In this document: piece after piece, positions 17,974 through 27,750 of the stretch
Layout of the letters: the number at the start of each line of letters is the position of its first letter
How positions within the stretch are numbered: position 1 is the first letter of the stretch
NCBI GenBank assembly: GCA_008080735.1
Contig: SHMW01000004.1
Coordinates: forward strand, 51,169 to 115,168
Reading direction: 5' to 3'
From: Promethearchaeota archaeon
GTDB lineage: Archaea > Asgardarchaeota > Lokiarchaeia > Sigyniarchaeales > SOKP01
DNA length: 64,000 bases
Position numbers and translations under genes: made by a program
Notes under the pieces: model-generated
Told to the model about the DNA's origin: nothing
Database searches by the model: none
The model's input: the letters and a program-made list of their open reading frames with translations, nothing else

Positions 17974-18011
17974 AATTGGTTTATCCACTTGTGCTGGAAT
18001 GTTAATATAAT

Positions 18012-18593
18012 TTAAAATTCAATTCCCTTTCTTGCTTCTACACCCTCTTCATATGGGTGTCTGTAACAATTGTATCCGATTGAATAATCCGCAATATTCA
18101 CTAATTTTTTATAATACATTGCACCGGTAATGATAACTTCTATATGATTGGGTTTTTGTTTCAATAAAGTGATAAGTTCATCCATGTCTATTAAATTCAA
18201 TGATATGGCATTGATTATTTCATCAAGACCTACTATATCATATTTACCTGAATAAATTATCTTTTGGGCAAATTCAAATCCTTTTTCTGCCAATTTAATA
18301 TCTTTATCTGATTTGCTTTTGCCACTGTTTATAAAATCACCTGTTCCAAATTGCTTAATTTCAATAAAGGGTTGGAGAAAATGGATCTCACCCATGAAAT
18401 ACCCCTTTCTCCCATCTTCTCCATTATTATGAGACTTTAGATATTGAATTAAAATTGGTTTTAGACCATGTCCTAACCCTCTTATTATAGAACCGATAAG
18501 AGTTGTGGTTTTTCCTTTTCCATTTCCGAAATAATAGTGAATTAAACCTCGATTTAAGCGATAGCTTGATTTCTTAGCGGTTGATTTTTCCAT
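18012..18593 (-). CDS. cobA: Cob(I)alamin adenosyltransferase, CobA/CobO type
   Basis: 193 residues with the P-loop GNGKGKTT at 23-30, the conserved KGYFMGE region and the family's C-terminal ending near ARKGIEF. It transfers the 5'-deoxyadenosyl group of ATP to cob(I)alamin, giving adenosylcobalamin. It stands alone between a kinase gene and a divergent MetE-like gene. Its product would supply the adenosyl form that a CarH-like B12 sensor (45782-46861) needs. The 290-nt gap upstream is AT-rich with no other feature. Confidence 0.92.
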   Translation of the reverse strand: MEKSTAKKSSYRLNRGLIHYYFGNGKGKTTTLIGSIIRGLGHGLKPILIQYLKSHNNGEDGRKGYFMGEIHFLQPFIEIKQFGTGDFINSGKSKSDKDIKLAEKGFEFAQKIIYSGKYDIVGLDEIINAISLNLIDMDELITLLKQKPNHIEVIITGAMYYKKLVNIADYSIGYNCYRHPYEEGVEARKGIEF

Positions 18594-18883
18594 TTTTTAT
18601 TGCATAATTTTTCCGTTTCTATTCTTTTCACTATACATGAATAAGGTAATATACACATTTAAATCTCTAGGATAAGTTTCCTATTTTATTAATCGCATAA
18701 TATTACTACCTAAACATCAATCTCTAATAGATAAAAAATTATACCAATACTATTAAAAAACTAAAGAGATCGTTCTAAAATAATTTCCAATGAAAAATAT
18801 GATAAGAGAGGTTCTAAGTAGAAAATTTTATTAAATCCTAATTCTTAAAAATAGTATCTAAAATTTCCCTAATTCCATGGATT

Positions 18884-19942
18884 TTGACCGAATTTCCGAA
18901 TTTCGACGATGTGGGCAGTTTTCCTCTTCCAGAAAATATAGATAAAGACATATTTGCTAATTTTTATTGGAAAGCGTATTCCGCCATAACCAATAATATT
19001 GACGTTTTTTCTCATAGAGGGATATTGAGTAATGTCATTGAACCAATCTATTCCTCTTTCAGAAAGAAATTAAATGCCGGAGTAGAGGTTATCAATTATC
19101 CACAGCATATGAATATGTACGATCAGTTTTTAAAACCCCTCGAAGAATATAAAAAGACATTAGGCTTAATAGAAAAAGAAAAGGCTATTATCCCAGAGAT
19201 CAATTATATTGAAAAATTCGCTAAAGAAAACTATGAAAAAACACAAGAACCGTTGGACATTAAAATTTGTGTTAGTGGCCCAATAGAATTATACATTAAA
19301 CGTCACTCCTTCACCATTTATGAAGATATGGCTCTTAATTATGCGAAATCAATTAATCACTTCATCAAAAATAGTCTCCGTTCTAATAAATGCATAAAAA
19401 CGTCAACAATTTCAATAGATGAGCCTTCCTTTGGATATGTAGATTTAGTAAATGTTGAGGATGATACTCTCATTAGGATATTTGACAAGTGCTTGGAAAA
19501 TATCGATTGCGTTAGTCAAATCCATCTTCATACTCTAAACCGTTCCAATGTCCCCCTTCAGACTGAAAATATCGATGTACTGACATGTGAGTACGCTTCT
19601 GATCACTCAAATCTGATTCCAAAAAATTTATTGGATGAGTATGATAAATATATACGGGTGGGAATTACAAGAACAGATATTAATGGGATAATGGCGGAGA
19701 AACTAGATCGGGGCGTGTCCCATGATGAATTAAAAACTTACAATGGCTTATTGAGCTTAATAGATTCGGAGGAACAAATCGAAGAAAACTTGAAAGTTGC
19801 GCTTAATCATTATAAAGACCGACTAAGATTCATAGGGCCTGATTGTGGATTATCTGGGTGGACACCTCCTCAATTAGCATTTGAATTGCTTAGTAGAACC
19901 GCACGAGTAATACATAAAGTTCAAAACTCTTATAACGCGTGA
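18884..19942 (+). CDS. Short MetE-like (cobalamin-independent-type) methyltransferase
   Basis: A 352-residue protein equal to the C-terminal catalytic barrel of MetE, without the N-terminal duplicate. The zinc-site segments are recognisable: HLHTLN, a Cys in VLTCEYASD, and the diagnostic FIGPDCGLSGW near 325. Core-MetE proteins of archaea and some bacteria make methionine from homocysteine using a corrinoid-bound methyl group rather than methyltetrahydrofolate; that would fit the corrinoid proteins here, but the donor is an inference. The only usable start is TTG at 18884; an ATG at 18877 is out of frame. Confidence 0.8.
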   Translation: MTEFPNFDDVGSFPLPENIDKDIFANFYWKAYSAITNNIDVFSHRGILSNVIEPIYSSFRKKLNAGVEVINYPQHMNMYDQFLKPLEEYKKTLGLIEKEKAIIPEINYIEKFAKENYEKTQEPLDIKICVSGPIELYIKRHSFTIYEDMALNYAKSINHFIKNSLRSNKCIKTSTISIDEPSFGYVDLVNVEDDTLIRIFDKCLENIDCVSQIHLHTLNRSNVPLQTENIDVLTCEYASDHSNLIPKNLLDEYDKYIRVGITRTDINGIMAEKLDRGVSHDELKTYNGLLSLIDSEEQIEENLKVALNHYKDRLRFIGPDCGLSGWTPPQLAFELLSRTARVIHKVQNSYNA

Positions 19943-20118
19943 TACTATTAATAAAATATAGTAAAGTTTTCATAAAGCGATACTTCATAGCTTAGAATAA
20001 CAAAAAAACTTCCAAAATTATTCTCTCTATAATTTAAATTTAAAAACTCCACCTAATATGTTTTATTATTATAATTCAAAGTGAAATTCTTTTTTTTTCA
20101 ATAAACATTTAAAAAATT

Positions 20119-20460
20119 ATGAAAGATAACCAATCAATTCATTTGACGATCGATGCATTTCGAGACCTTTTAGAGGATATATTCCAGATCTCTACGAGTG
20201 AGGAGGAGGTTAAGAAAATATTCTCAAAAAAATATAAACATGAAATTGAGAAAAGAGTTGATTACTATTTCGATCACGAGGTTAACGATTTATACAGCGA
20301 GAAAGATTTATACACTATGAAAGATGGCGTGAAATATTTATTGGAAAAAGTTCGTAATTCTAGAAAAATTATGAAAGCACTTTTTTATGCTACGCTATTT
20401 AACGATGATGAAATCCTTCTCGAAAATGAAATGGCAGACATTATGGACAAACTCTTATAA
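20119..20460 (+). CDS. Small helical hypothetical protein
   Basis: 113 residues, highly charged and probably all-helical, no Cys pairs and no membrane segment. It has ATG 20119 after a T-rich stretch. I do not recognise it. It converges with the PIG-L gene (18-nt gap). Confidence 0.6.
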   Translation: MKDNQSIHLTIDAFRDLLEDIFQISTSEEEVKKIFSKKYKHEIEKRVDYYFDHEVNDLYSEKDLYTMKDGVKYLLEKVRNSRKIMKALFYATLFNDDEILLENEMADIMDKLL

Positions 20461-20478
20461 GTAATATCTAATATCATT

Positions 20479-21363
20479 CTAATTGTTCTGATATCTGTAT
20501 CTATACCTTTTATCTAATGATTTGAGAAGATCTTTACTATTGTAGGTAATGCTGCCTCCTAATTGTTCAGGAGACAAATTATAAAACTTAACATATCCCC
20601 AAATCGTTGTATTTGAAAATAAATAATAGATAACACGATCTCTAAAACTCATATCATCAAATTTAGGAGGACTTACAAGTTTTCCATCTTCAGAACTTTT
20701 TTGTTCTCGCACACTCTCCGACGTTTTCTTTGTTTCCAAGAGATGTCTCAAAATACTTAGTTTATTATAAAAAGTAATAATTAATTTACTCTGGAAGGAA
20801 GAATATTGACTTTTATGCTTTTCTAATGATTTCTTAACAATCTTAAAATCTCTCCATTGACATTTAAGATAAAAATGTGTTTTTGTGGAATAATAATAAA
20901 ACGTTCTTTTGGGCCGAGATACTGGTTTTAGTTTCTTGAGAGAGAAATACACCAGACGACCTGTATTTAGGTGATCAGCATGAAAATCTTGGGCAAACCA
21001 AGGATCTGGAGCAAAAATTATCGCTGGCTTTAGCTTTTTGATTAGATTCATCACTTTATTCAAAGAGTCTGTATTTAAGGGAAGATGTCCATCTATGTAG
21101 TCCATTCTAATAACTTTTACCTTATTTCCTGATTCTTTTTCAAAAACTCTATTAGCCTCGTCCAATTCTTTAATCCTAATCTGTTCCAATCGTTTTCCTT
21201 TGAGCTTATCATATTCCGTTCCATAGGCATTATTTGTCATAACGACCTCTATGACTTTATTCCCTAACCTCAAGCTTTCCAGATACATAAACGGAATCCC
21301 AAGCTCAATATCATCCGCATGTGGGGTAAAGAACATTACAGTGTATTTTGAAAGATCGCTCAT
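20479..21363 (-). CDS. PIG-L/LmbE family N-acetyl-sugar deacetylase
   Basis: The zinc-binding motifs are clear: TPHADDIELG (H15, D17, D18) near the N-terminus and DFHADHLNTG further on. The family deacetylates GlcNAc linked to lipid, inositol or other carriers. The 294-residue length is usual, with an extra basic segment about residues 175-230. It is followed upstream by a CPBP-family protease gene in the same direction (24-nt gap), so the two may be co-transcribed. The substrate is unknown; a glycolipid precursor is a reasonable guess. Confidence 0.85.
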   Translation of the reverse strand: MSDLSKYTVMFFTPHADDIELGIPFMYLESLRLGNKVIEVVMTNNAYGTEYDKLKGKRLEQIRIKELDEANRVFEKESGNKVKVIRMDYIDGHLPLNTDSLNKVMNLIKKLKPAIIFAPDPWFAQDFHADHLNTGRLVYFSLKKLKPVSRPKRTFYYYSTKTHFYLKCQWRDFKIVKKSLEKHKSQYSSFQSKLIITFYNKLSILRHLLETKKTSESVREQKSSEDGKLVSPPKFDDMSFRDRVIYYLFSNTTIWGYVKFYNLSPEQLGGSITYNSKDLLKSLDKRYRYRYQNN

Positions 21364-21387
21364 TGATAATAAAATCCCCTCTTTTCT

Positions 21388-21969
21388 CTATTTTCGAAAC
21401 TTTTTGTAAATTTCATAATAGAATAGGAAAGCAAGGAAATAATGGACAACTATACTAAAAAGGATTCCGAAGGTAATCAAAATATAGGCATTTAATAAAC
21501 CCAGCAAAAATGAATATGCTAAGTAAATTAGTGTTATATCTCTATTATGATGAGAAAACCAAGTATGAATGTGGAAGAATGCGAAGATAATACTCGAAAC
21601 CAGAATCGTGTAAATGCTCCCAATAAAATGAATCAATAACCCAACAATGTAAAACCTGAAAATCAACTCCTCCATTATCATTGTTATTAGAAAAGTGGAG
21701 TATAGCGCAAAATAATCGGAGGATATGAAGCTCTCAATAACTTCCTGAGACTTAAGATTTTCATAGCTAGCTTCCGTAATTTGGTACCTCACTGTTATTT
21801 TACTTAAAGTAAAGATCAAGATTATCCCGAAGATTACAGTAGAGATGGAAAAAGCATTCATTTTTTGGGGTAAAAGAAACTCGCTACTAAACCCAAAGAA
21901 TATTGGAGTAATGAGAAACATCACAATTATTAGCTTGATTATAAATCTAAAATCAATCTCTCTTCTCAT
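21388..21969 (-). CDS. CPBP-family intramembrane metalloprotease (CAAX protease-like)
   Basis: Six or so TM segments in 193 residues. The family's first motif, E-E-x-x-x-R, is present in IMEELIFRFY, and a later FFHIH supplies the His of the second motif. Such proteins cleave prenylated CAAX proteins in eukaryotes or act in peptide processing and immunity in bacteria. ATG 21969 is used. The neighbours suggest a membrane-related role, and the isoprenoid genes lie just beyond, but no substrate is evident. Confidence 0.8.
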   Translation of the reverse strand: MRREIDFRFIIKLIIVMFLITPIFFGFSSEFLLPQKMNAFSISTVIFGIILIFTLSKITVRYQITEASYENLKSQEVIESFISSDYFALYSTFLITMIMEELIFRFYIVGLLIHFIGSIYTILVSSIIFAFFHIHTWFSHHNRDITLIYLAYSFLLGLLNAYILITFGILFSIVVHYFLAFLFYYEIYKKFRK

Positions 21970-22052
21970 TCTTACATTTCTCCTTTTATTTTTTCTTAAT
22001 AATTACATTCAAATTAAGTTTTTTAATTGACTAGAATATAGAAAGCATACAT

Positions 22053-23093
22053 TTAAAACAGGTGCTGTTCTACTACCTTAGAACCTTGTTCTGCTTGTCT
22101 TACTCTTACGAGGTTCCGTTCTGGGATGCCCATATCACGAAGCATAGTATGTGCAAGATCTAAATCCTCCATTCTACAAAAACAATGGACATTTGGACCT
22201 GCATCAACAGTGAAATAAAATTCAGTTTCTTCATTTTTTCTCTTGTTTATAATGGATTTTATAACTGACAAAGTGCCTGGATTCCAATAGAATAATGGAG
22301 GCTCCGAGGTCATCATTACGCTGTGCATATAGAGACAACTTTTTTCTGCAATCTTTCCCACGGTTGGAAAATCGTCATTTAAAATGGCCTTGGTAATTTT
22401 TTTCGCTTGTTTTTGGGATTCTGTGATTCTGACTGGATTGAAAGCACTCGAGTGTGCATAATTAATTCCCACATCCGATGATACAGCTTTTTCTCCCCGA
22501 TCAATGACAGCTATCACTGCTGCGATATCAAATTCATTGCACGCGCAGATCTGTTCCGCATAGGAGGTTTCATGGGAATCTCCTTTATGCCAGCGGACAA
22601 AACCTCCATGTATAGAGCGTGCTGCTGATCCCGAACCCAATCTTGCGAATGTAGAGAGAACCTTTTGTGATAAATCAAGCTTTAATGCCTTGCTAGTCGC
22701 TGTAGTGAGGGCTGCAAAGGCTGATGCGGATGATGCTAAACCCGCTGCTGTTGGAAATTTATTCTCACTGACCATCTTAAACTTTAAAACCGTTTGTGCT
22801 AATCTTCGTAAAGGGTCAACTACTTTTTTAATTCTTTTCATTTGAAATTCATTAAATGGAATTAGATCTGTCTCTGTTTTTAAAAAGCCCTCATCATCTT
22901 CATAGTGTTCAGAAAATTCAATTGTCGTATGAGTTAACAATTCTATATTGGATTTATCGCTGTGAATCGTTTCCTTCGTCATGCTAATACTATCATTTGT
23001 CGGGATATTGAGATGAGATGGGAAATTTGGGTTCCTTCCCCAATATTTAATTAACGCAATATTGGGATGAGTTTGTGCGGAAGCTTTCATCAT
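22053..23093 (-). CDS. mvaD: Diphosphomevalonate decarboxylase family (GHMP kinase fold)
   Basis: Nearly all family landmarks are present: NIALIKYWGR at the N-terminus, LNIPTNDSISMT, the phosphate loop PTAAGLASSASAFAALT, the GSGSAARSIHGGFVRW segment, and TVDAGPNVH with the Asp that drives decarboxylation in the classical enzyme. It converts mevalonate 5-diphosphate to isopentenyl diphosphate. Archaea also have phosphomevalonate and bisphosphomevalonate decarboxylases of the same fold; the complete classical motifs favour the diphosphate enzyme. It is divergent from HMG-CoA reductase, with a 201-nt promoter region between. Confidence 0.88.
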   Translation of the reverse strand: MMKASAQTHPNIALIKYWGRNPNFPSHLNIPTNDSISMTKETIHSDKSNIELLTHTTIEFSEHYEDDEGFLKTETDLIPFNEFQMKRIKKVVDPLRRLAQTVLKFKMVSENKFPTAAGLASSASAFAALTTATSKALKLDLSQKVLSTFARLGSGSAARSIHGGFVRWHKGDSHETSYAEQICACNEFDIAAVIAVIDRGEKAVSSDVGINYAHSSAFNPVRITESQKQAKKITKAILNDDFPTVGKIAEKSCLYMHSVMMTSEPPLFYWNPGTLSVIKSIINKRKNEETEFYFTVDAGPNVHCFCRMEDLDLAHTMLRDMGIPERNLVRVRQAEQGSKVVEQHLF

Positions 23094-23244
23094 ATGATTA
23101 ATAAATAAACCCCCATAGTTAAATAAAGTTTTTTCTTTGAGTAAATTGAATTCTTGAAAAAATATAACGAGTTCTCAAAGCTCTAACTCAACGAAAAGTA
23201 AAAAATATTTATGCCATAATTGATAATTTTCGAATAATTGAGTT

Positions 23245-23258
23245 TTTATATTATATAA
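23245..23258 (+). promoter_or_regulatory. TATA box region for HMG-CoA reductase
   Basis: TTTATATTATATAA-like stretch about 37-50 nt before ATG 23295, the expected spacing for a short-leader archaeal transcript. Confidence 0.45.
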
Positions 23259-23294
23259 TCTAATTTCTTAAAAAATAAGAAAATAATAGAAAAT

Positions 23295-24470
23295 ATGACT
23301 AAGAAAATGTATTCTTCAGAAATTTCTGGGTTTTATAAACTCTCGGTTAAAGAGCGTTTAAGCCTTATCCAAGAAAAGTCAGGACTTAATCAGGAAGAAT
23401 TGAGTGTGCTTAAGAACTTTGGTTATTTCAAACCAGAAGAAATGGATTTATTGATTGAAAATGTGGTGGGAAGCTATCAATTACCATATTCTATCGCATG
23501 TAATTTTAAAATCAACAATAGAGACTACTTGATTCCGATGGTGATCGAGGAACCTTCAGTGGTGGCTGCGGCTTCGAATGTGGCTAGAATGGCAAGAAAG
23601 ATGGGTGGATTTCATTCTGAAAGCATAGATCAGGTTATGATAGGACAAATTCAGATTGTCGATATTGAGAATATAAATGAAGCTGTAGAAAAAATCAAAG
23701 CAAACAAGGAAAGAATAATACAACGTGCAAATGATCAAGATCCTATTCTCATAAAGTTAGGAGGGGGAGTAGTGGATTTAGAGATTAGGACTATTGAAAC
23801 CATAAAAGGACCGATGATCGTTATTCATCTACTGGTAAATGTGTTGGATGCGATGGGAGCTAATGCCGTGAATACGATGGCAGAAGCCGTAGCACCGTAT
23901 CTTGAGGAATTGAGCAACGGACAGGTCTTTCTTAGAATAATTTCGAATTTGGCAACCCATAGGATCGCAAAATGTAGAGCTGTTTTTGATAAAGAAATGC
24001 TTGGAGGTTCCGATATAGTTGAAGGAATATTATACGCCTATGCATTTGCTAAGGCAGATCCATATCGAGCAACGACGCATAATAAGGGCATCATGAATGG
24101 GATTATCGCTCTCACACTGGCGACGGGAAATGATACACGAGCAATAGAAGCAGGAGCACATGCCTATGCTGCGTTAGGCGGATATTCTCCCTTAAGCAAA
24201 TTTGATATAGACGAGCATGGAAATTTAATCGGGGAGTTAGAACTTCCGCTTGCCTTGGGAATTATCGGTGGATTAACAAAAACGCACCCGCTTGCGAGAA
24301 TTTCGTTAAAAATACTTGGTATCGATACTGCAGAAGAATTAGCACAAGTGGCAGTAGCTCTTGGACTCTGCCAGAATGTGGCGGCACTCCGCGCTCTGGC
24401 TTCAGAAGGAATTCAAGCTGGACACATGAAATTACATAAGAGAAAGGAAATGAAAAGAAAATCTATTTAA
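23295..24470 (+). CDS. mvaA: HMG-CoA reductase, class II-like
   Basis: 391 residues, soluble, without the membrane anchor of class I enzymes. Motifs: EEPSVVAAASNVARMA with the catalytic Glu, DAMGANAVNTMAE, THNKGIMNGI with the catalytic Lys, and the C-terminal His in IQAGHMKLH. It reduces HMG-CoA to mevalonate. The N-terminal block (GFYKLSVKERLSLI) is typical of class II (bacterial-type) enzymes, so the gene probably has a bacterial ancestry. It ends 7 nt from the convergent crtI. Confidence 0.93.
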   Translation: MTKKMYSSEISGFYKLSVKERLSLIQEKSGLNQEELSVLKNFGYFKPEEMDLLIENVVGSYQLPYSIACNFKINNRDYLIPMVIEEPSVVAAASNVARMARKMGGFHSESIDQVMIGQIQIVDIENINEAVEKIKANKERIIQRANDQDPILIKLGGGVVDLEIRTIETIKGPMIVIHLLVNVLDAMGANAVNTMAEAVAPYLEELSNGQVFLRIISNLATHRIAKCRAVFDKEMLGGSDIVEGILYAYAFAKADPYRATTHNKGIMNGIIALTLATGNDTRAIEAGAHAYAALGGYSPLSKFDIDEHGNLIGELELPLALGIIGGLTKTHPLARISLKILGIDTAEELAQVAVALGLCQNVAALRALASEGIQAGHMKLHKRKEMKRKSI

Positions 24471-24477
24471 ATTTAAT

Positions 24478-25974
24478 TTACACTAATTTATTTTTTACAT
24501 CTTCCACTATTTTCTCATAAGCGAGTTGGGCAGAGATAATCGAGACCGGAACTCCTACACCAGGGTGGGAATACATTCCCGCATAGTATAGGTTATTAAC
24601 CTTTTCGCTTTTGTGTTTTGGCCGAAATATGGCAGTTTGCCGCAAAGTATGTGCTAAACTGAGAGCAGTTCCTTTATATGCATTGAAAGTATCTTTAAAA
24701 TGCTCATGTGCGACAATTCTCTTCACAACAATCGAGTCTTTGAAAGACTCTCCAGCGATAGTTTCCACTTTCTCAATAATTTTATCAAAATACTCTTCCC
24801 GGAATGATTCCTCATCTTCAAGATCTGGTGAAACTAAAACCAAAATTGTCATAAGCTCTCCGCCAGGAGGTATAAGAGAGGGATCCGATTGTGAGGGAAC
24901 CGTGATATAAATTGAGGGATCTTCTGGCCATTCAGGGTTTTCGAAAAGTTGATTGAAATATTTATCCCAATCTGAATTGAAATAGAAATTATGATGAAGA
25001 AAATTGTTTAATTTTTTATTAAGGCCAAGATAAACCAAATAAGAAGAGGGTGCTATCATTTTCTTTTTCCAATATTTTTCATCATAAGTTCGATATTTTT
25101 TATCTAACAGTTTTATTTCTCCATGATGATAATCTCCGGTGTTCAAAATAATGTCAGCGTCAAATTTTCCATTGTTTGTTATGATCTTTTTGGCATTATC
25201 ATCTTCAACAATTATGTCGGTGACTTCAGTATTAAATTTAATTTGCACCCCTTCTTCTAATCCCAATTTCATAATAGCATCTACAATAGCTCCAAATCCC
25301 CCCTTAGGATACCAAATTCCCAAATTCATATCAACATGAGCAAGCATTGAATAAACTGCTGGGCTGGTTGGGGGCGAAGCTCCAACAAACGCGACGTGAT
25401 ACGACACAATCTTTTTTGCTTTTTGCGTATCAAAAAATTTATCTACATATTTATTCAATTTTGTAAAAATTTTTAGCTTCATTCCATCCACGATAAGAGT
25501 TCTATCCAGAAGATCTCGAACATTCCAATAGTCTCTATACAAAAAATTCTCAAAAGCAATATCATACATTTTTTGCGAACGTGCTAAGAAACGTTTTAAT
25601 TTTTCTCCCCCATTTTCTTCAAAAGTATCAAATAAATCGATGTTTTTATTGACATCATCCATTATATCATATGATTCATTCTCACCGAAAAAGACTCTAT
25701 AAGAAGGATCTAGTCGTATAGTTTCGTAGTAATCTTCTGGTTTTTTTCCAAATTGTTCAAATAATTTCTCAAAAGCCTCTATCATCATATACCACGATGG
25801 ACCCATATCAAAAGAATAACCCTTTTCTTTCCATACCATAGCACGGCCCCCAGGTCTGTCATTCTTCTCCAGTATGGTTACATCAAACCCCTCCTTAGCC
25901 AAAAGAGCTGCTGAAGATAACCCTGAAAAACCTGCCCCAATTACAAATACTTTTCTTCCATTATTTACTTTCAT
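24478..25974 (-). CDS. crtI: Phytoene desaturase, CrtI type
   Basis: 498 residues with the FAD-binding Rossmann start KVFVIGAGFSGLSSAALL, followed by ILEKNDRPGGRA, and the C-terminal CrtI signature YYAGMYSHPGVGVPVSI. It introduces double bonds into phytoene to give neurosporene/lycopene. The ATG at 25974 is chosen over 25980 because AAGGTGAG (25981-25988), which contains the stop of crtB, then sits 6 nt away. It is translationally coupled to crtB. Related 4,4'-desaturases share the fold, so the exact number of steps is open. Confidence 0.9.
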   Translation of the reverse strand: MKVNNGRKVFVIGAGFSGLSSAALLAKEGFDVTILEKNDRPGGRAMVWKEKGYSFDMGPSWYMMIEAFEKLFEQFGKKPEDYYETIRLDPSYRVFFGENESYDIMDDVNKNIDLFDTFEENGGEKLKRFLARSQKMYDIAFENFLYRDYWNVRDLLDRTLIVDGMKLKIFTKLNKYVDKFFDTQKAKKIVSYHVAFVGASPPTSPAVYSMLAHVDMNLGIWYPKGGFGAIVDAIMKLGLEEGVQIKFNTEVTDIIVEDDNAKKIITNNGKFDADIILNTGDYHHGEIKLLDKKYRTYDEKYWKKKMIAPSSYLVYLGLNKKLNNFLHHNFYFNSDWDKYFNQLFENPEWPEDPSIYITVPSQSDPSLIPPGGELMTILVLVSPDLEDEESFREEYFDKIIEKVETIAGESFKDSIVVKRIVAHEHFKDTFNAYKGTALSLAHTLRQTAIFRPKHKSEKVNNLYYAGMYSHPGVGVPVSIISAQLAYEKIVEDVKNKLV

Positions 25975-25981
25975 TATCATC

Positions 25982-26824
25982 TCACCTTACTATAAATGTA
26001 TTTTTTAAAATAGTTGAAAATATCTTAATTTTAGAAGGTTTAACCTTTTTTTCGTAAATGATGAATGGATTATCTCTAATCTTTAATGCTGTCCAATTAT
26101 ACATATCTGACGCAGTTTTTATTGGGATTAAATATCTTTTTGGAATAAATTTAAATCCGCTCTCTGCTTGGTTTTGCCATTTGAAATATAAGTTAATTTG
26201 AGTATTAATAAAGTCTTGAAATTCCTTTCTTTTTTTCATTACTTCTTCTTTCTCTAATGATTCCAAATTAAAGTCAAATAAGGGGAGATAACGCCTCCCA
26301 AATCTGATATCCTCTTTAACATCTCTGATAAAATTAATATATTGCATCGCTCTTCCTAGCCTTTCCGCCGCAAAGTAAGATTCCTCTGGCAGATCTAAAA
26401 TTTTCGCCATAAATAACCCAATTACTTCTGCAGATCCATGGATGTATTCAAGTGTTTCTTCTAATGTATTATAATTTTTTTTTGTGAGATCCAGCTCCAT
26501 TGCATATAGAAAATCATCAACCCATTCAGGTTTAAAATCTTTCCTTCTCATCAAATCTACGAATGAATTAATTACAATATCATCAACAGTCTCTCCAGCA
26601 AGTGCTTTTCTATAACGCTTACAAAAATCCAAGAAATCCTCTTTTTTTTGCGGTACAACATCAACGAAATCGTCGGCTACCCTTACAAATCCATATAGAA
26701 TAAAAACATCTTTTCTCACTGATTTCGGGAAGAAAATACTACTATTAAAATAGGTTTTAGAACCACGTTTAAATATTTCTCTAAATAGTTCTTCATTTTG
26801 ATTTTCTAAATCCGAACTCACCAT
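25982..26824 (-). CDS. crtB: Phytoene synthase
   Basis: 280 residues with both Asp-rich motifs of trans-isoprenyl head-to-head synthases: VADDFVD (D51, D52, D55) and INFIRDVKEDIRFGRRYLP. It condenses two geranylgeranyl diphosphates to phytoene. It is the first gene of a crtB-crtI operon. Squalene synthase is the close alternative; the overlap with crtI makes phytoene synthase much more likely. Confidence 0.92.
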   Translation of the reverse strand: MVSSDLENQNEELFREIFKRGSKTYFNSSIFFPKSVRKDVFILYGFVRVADDFVDVVPQKKEDFLDFCKRYRKALAGETVDDIVINSFVDLMRRKDFKPEWVDDFLYAMELDLTKKNYNTLEETLEYIHGSAEVIGLFMAKILDLPEESYFAAERLGRAMQYINFIRDVKEDIRFGRRYLPLFDFNLESLEKEEVMKKRKEFQDFINTQINLYFKWQNQAESGFKFIPKRYLIPIKTASDMYNWTALKIRDNPFIIYEKKVKPSKIKIFSTILKNTFIVR

Positions 26825-27159
26825 CTTACTTTAAGATTGGTTTAGTGATTTTTTATATTTTGTCTTTTGAAATATAAATTATAGCATCTCCAGAGAGTAT
26901 AAAATAATTATGGGATGAAGATTCATGTTATATGAATATGAATTTAAAAACCGTACTTATTCTCGATTAACAAGATATCATTGATATTTTGATTATAATG
27001 TAAGAATTCTCATCATATGACTTATACAGCGATATTATAAATTCTATAAACTCAAGTGAATAAAATTGCTTGATAAAATTGAATAAAACCGAAAAGATCT
27101 GTATCTTAGCATTCCAAAATAATAGACTTTCCGAAAAGAGAAGAATTGAATGCAAATAT

Positions 27160-27168
27160 TTTATAAAG
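27160..27168 (+). promoter_or_regulatory. TATA box for crtZ
   Basis: TTTATAAAG about 41-49 nt before the ATG of crtZ. The rest of the 384-nt gap 26825-27208 is AT-rich and shows no convincing gene. Confidence 0.5.
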
Positions 27169-27208
27169 TAAAATTTTATTTTTTTCCTAATTCTATTTTC
27201 CAATTGAT

Positions 27209-27721
27209 ATGGTTAATCCTTTAGATTATTTGCCATTTCCCTATGCAATAATAACATCCATCATGATTGTGGTTTTTATGACCTTCTTTATGGAATTTGT
27301 GGCATGGTCTCTTCATAGATATATCATGCATGGGATTGGATGGTATCTCCATGAAGATCATCATAGATATACAAAAAAAATGTTTCAAAAAAATGATCTC
27401 TTTGCGGTCTTTTTCAGCTTAATATCATTCCTATCTATATTTTTCGGCTCTCTTTCCTATGATATTCTCTTTTGGATCGGGATAGGAGTTGCCATGTATG
27501 GATTAGGATACTTTATCTTCCACGATGTTCTATTCCATAAGAGAATTAGAAATCATTATAGACCAAAAAGTAAGTATATGAAGAGAATATTCACCTCGCA
27601 TTCATTTCACCATCAAACCACTAATAGGAAGGGATCAGACGGTTACGCATATGGATTTCTTTATTCAAGTAAAAAATATATGGATATGGCAAGTGAACTA
27701 AAAAATAAAAGAATTAAATAA
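27209..27721 (+). CDS. crtZ: Beta-carotene hydroxylase, CrtZ family
   Basis: A 170-residue membrane di-iron hydroxylase. The His clusters are complete: H36, H41, H48, H51, H52 (HRYIMHG, LHEDHH), H105 and H110 (FHDVLFHKR), and H131, H134, H135 (HSFHHQ), with four hydrophobic segments around them. CrtZ adds 3-hydroxyl groups to beta-ionone rings, so it implies a cyclic carotenoid (zeaxanthin type). A lycopene cyclase must be elsewhere, since none is seen in the window. It precedes the HMG-CoA synthase gene by 29 nt. Confidence 0.9.
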   Translation: MVNPLDYLPFPYAIITSIMIVVFMTFFMEFVAWSLHRYIMHGIGWYLHEDHHRYTKKMFQKNDLFAVFFSLISFLSIFFGSLSYDILFWIGIGVAMYGLGYFIFHDVLFHKRIRNHYRPKSKYMKRIFTSHSFHHQTTNRKGSDGYAYGFLYSSKKYMDMASELKNKRIK

Positions 27722-27750
27722 TAAAAATAATAATTATATCTGATAAGAAT

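Noticed and set aside
26967..27203. Minus-strand open frame of 78 codons before crtZ
   Set aside because: Low-complexity Ile/Phe/Ser-rich product in AT-rich DNA, covering the crtZ promoter; no start signal or family.
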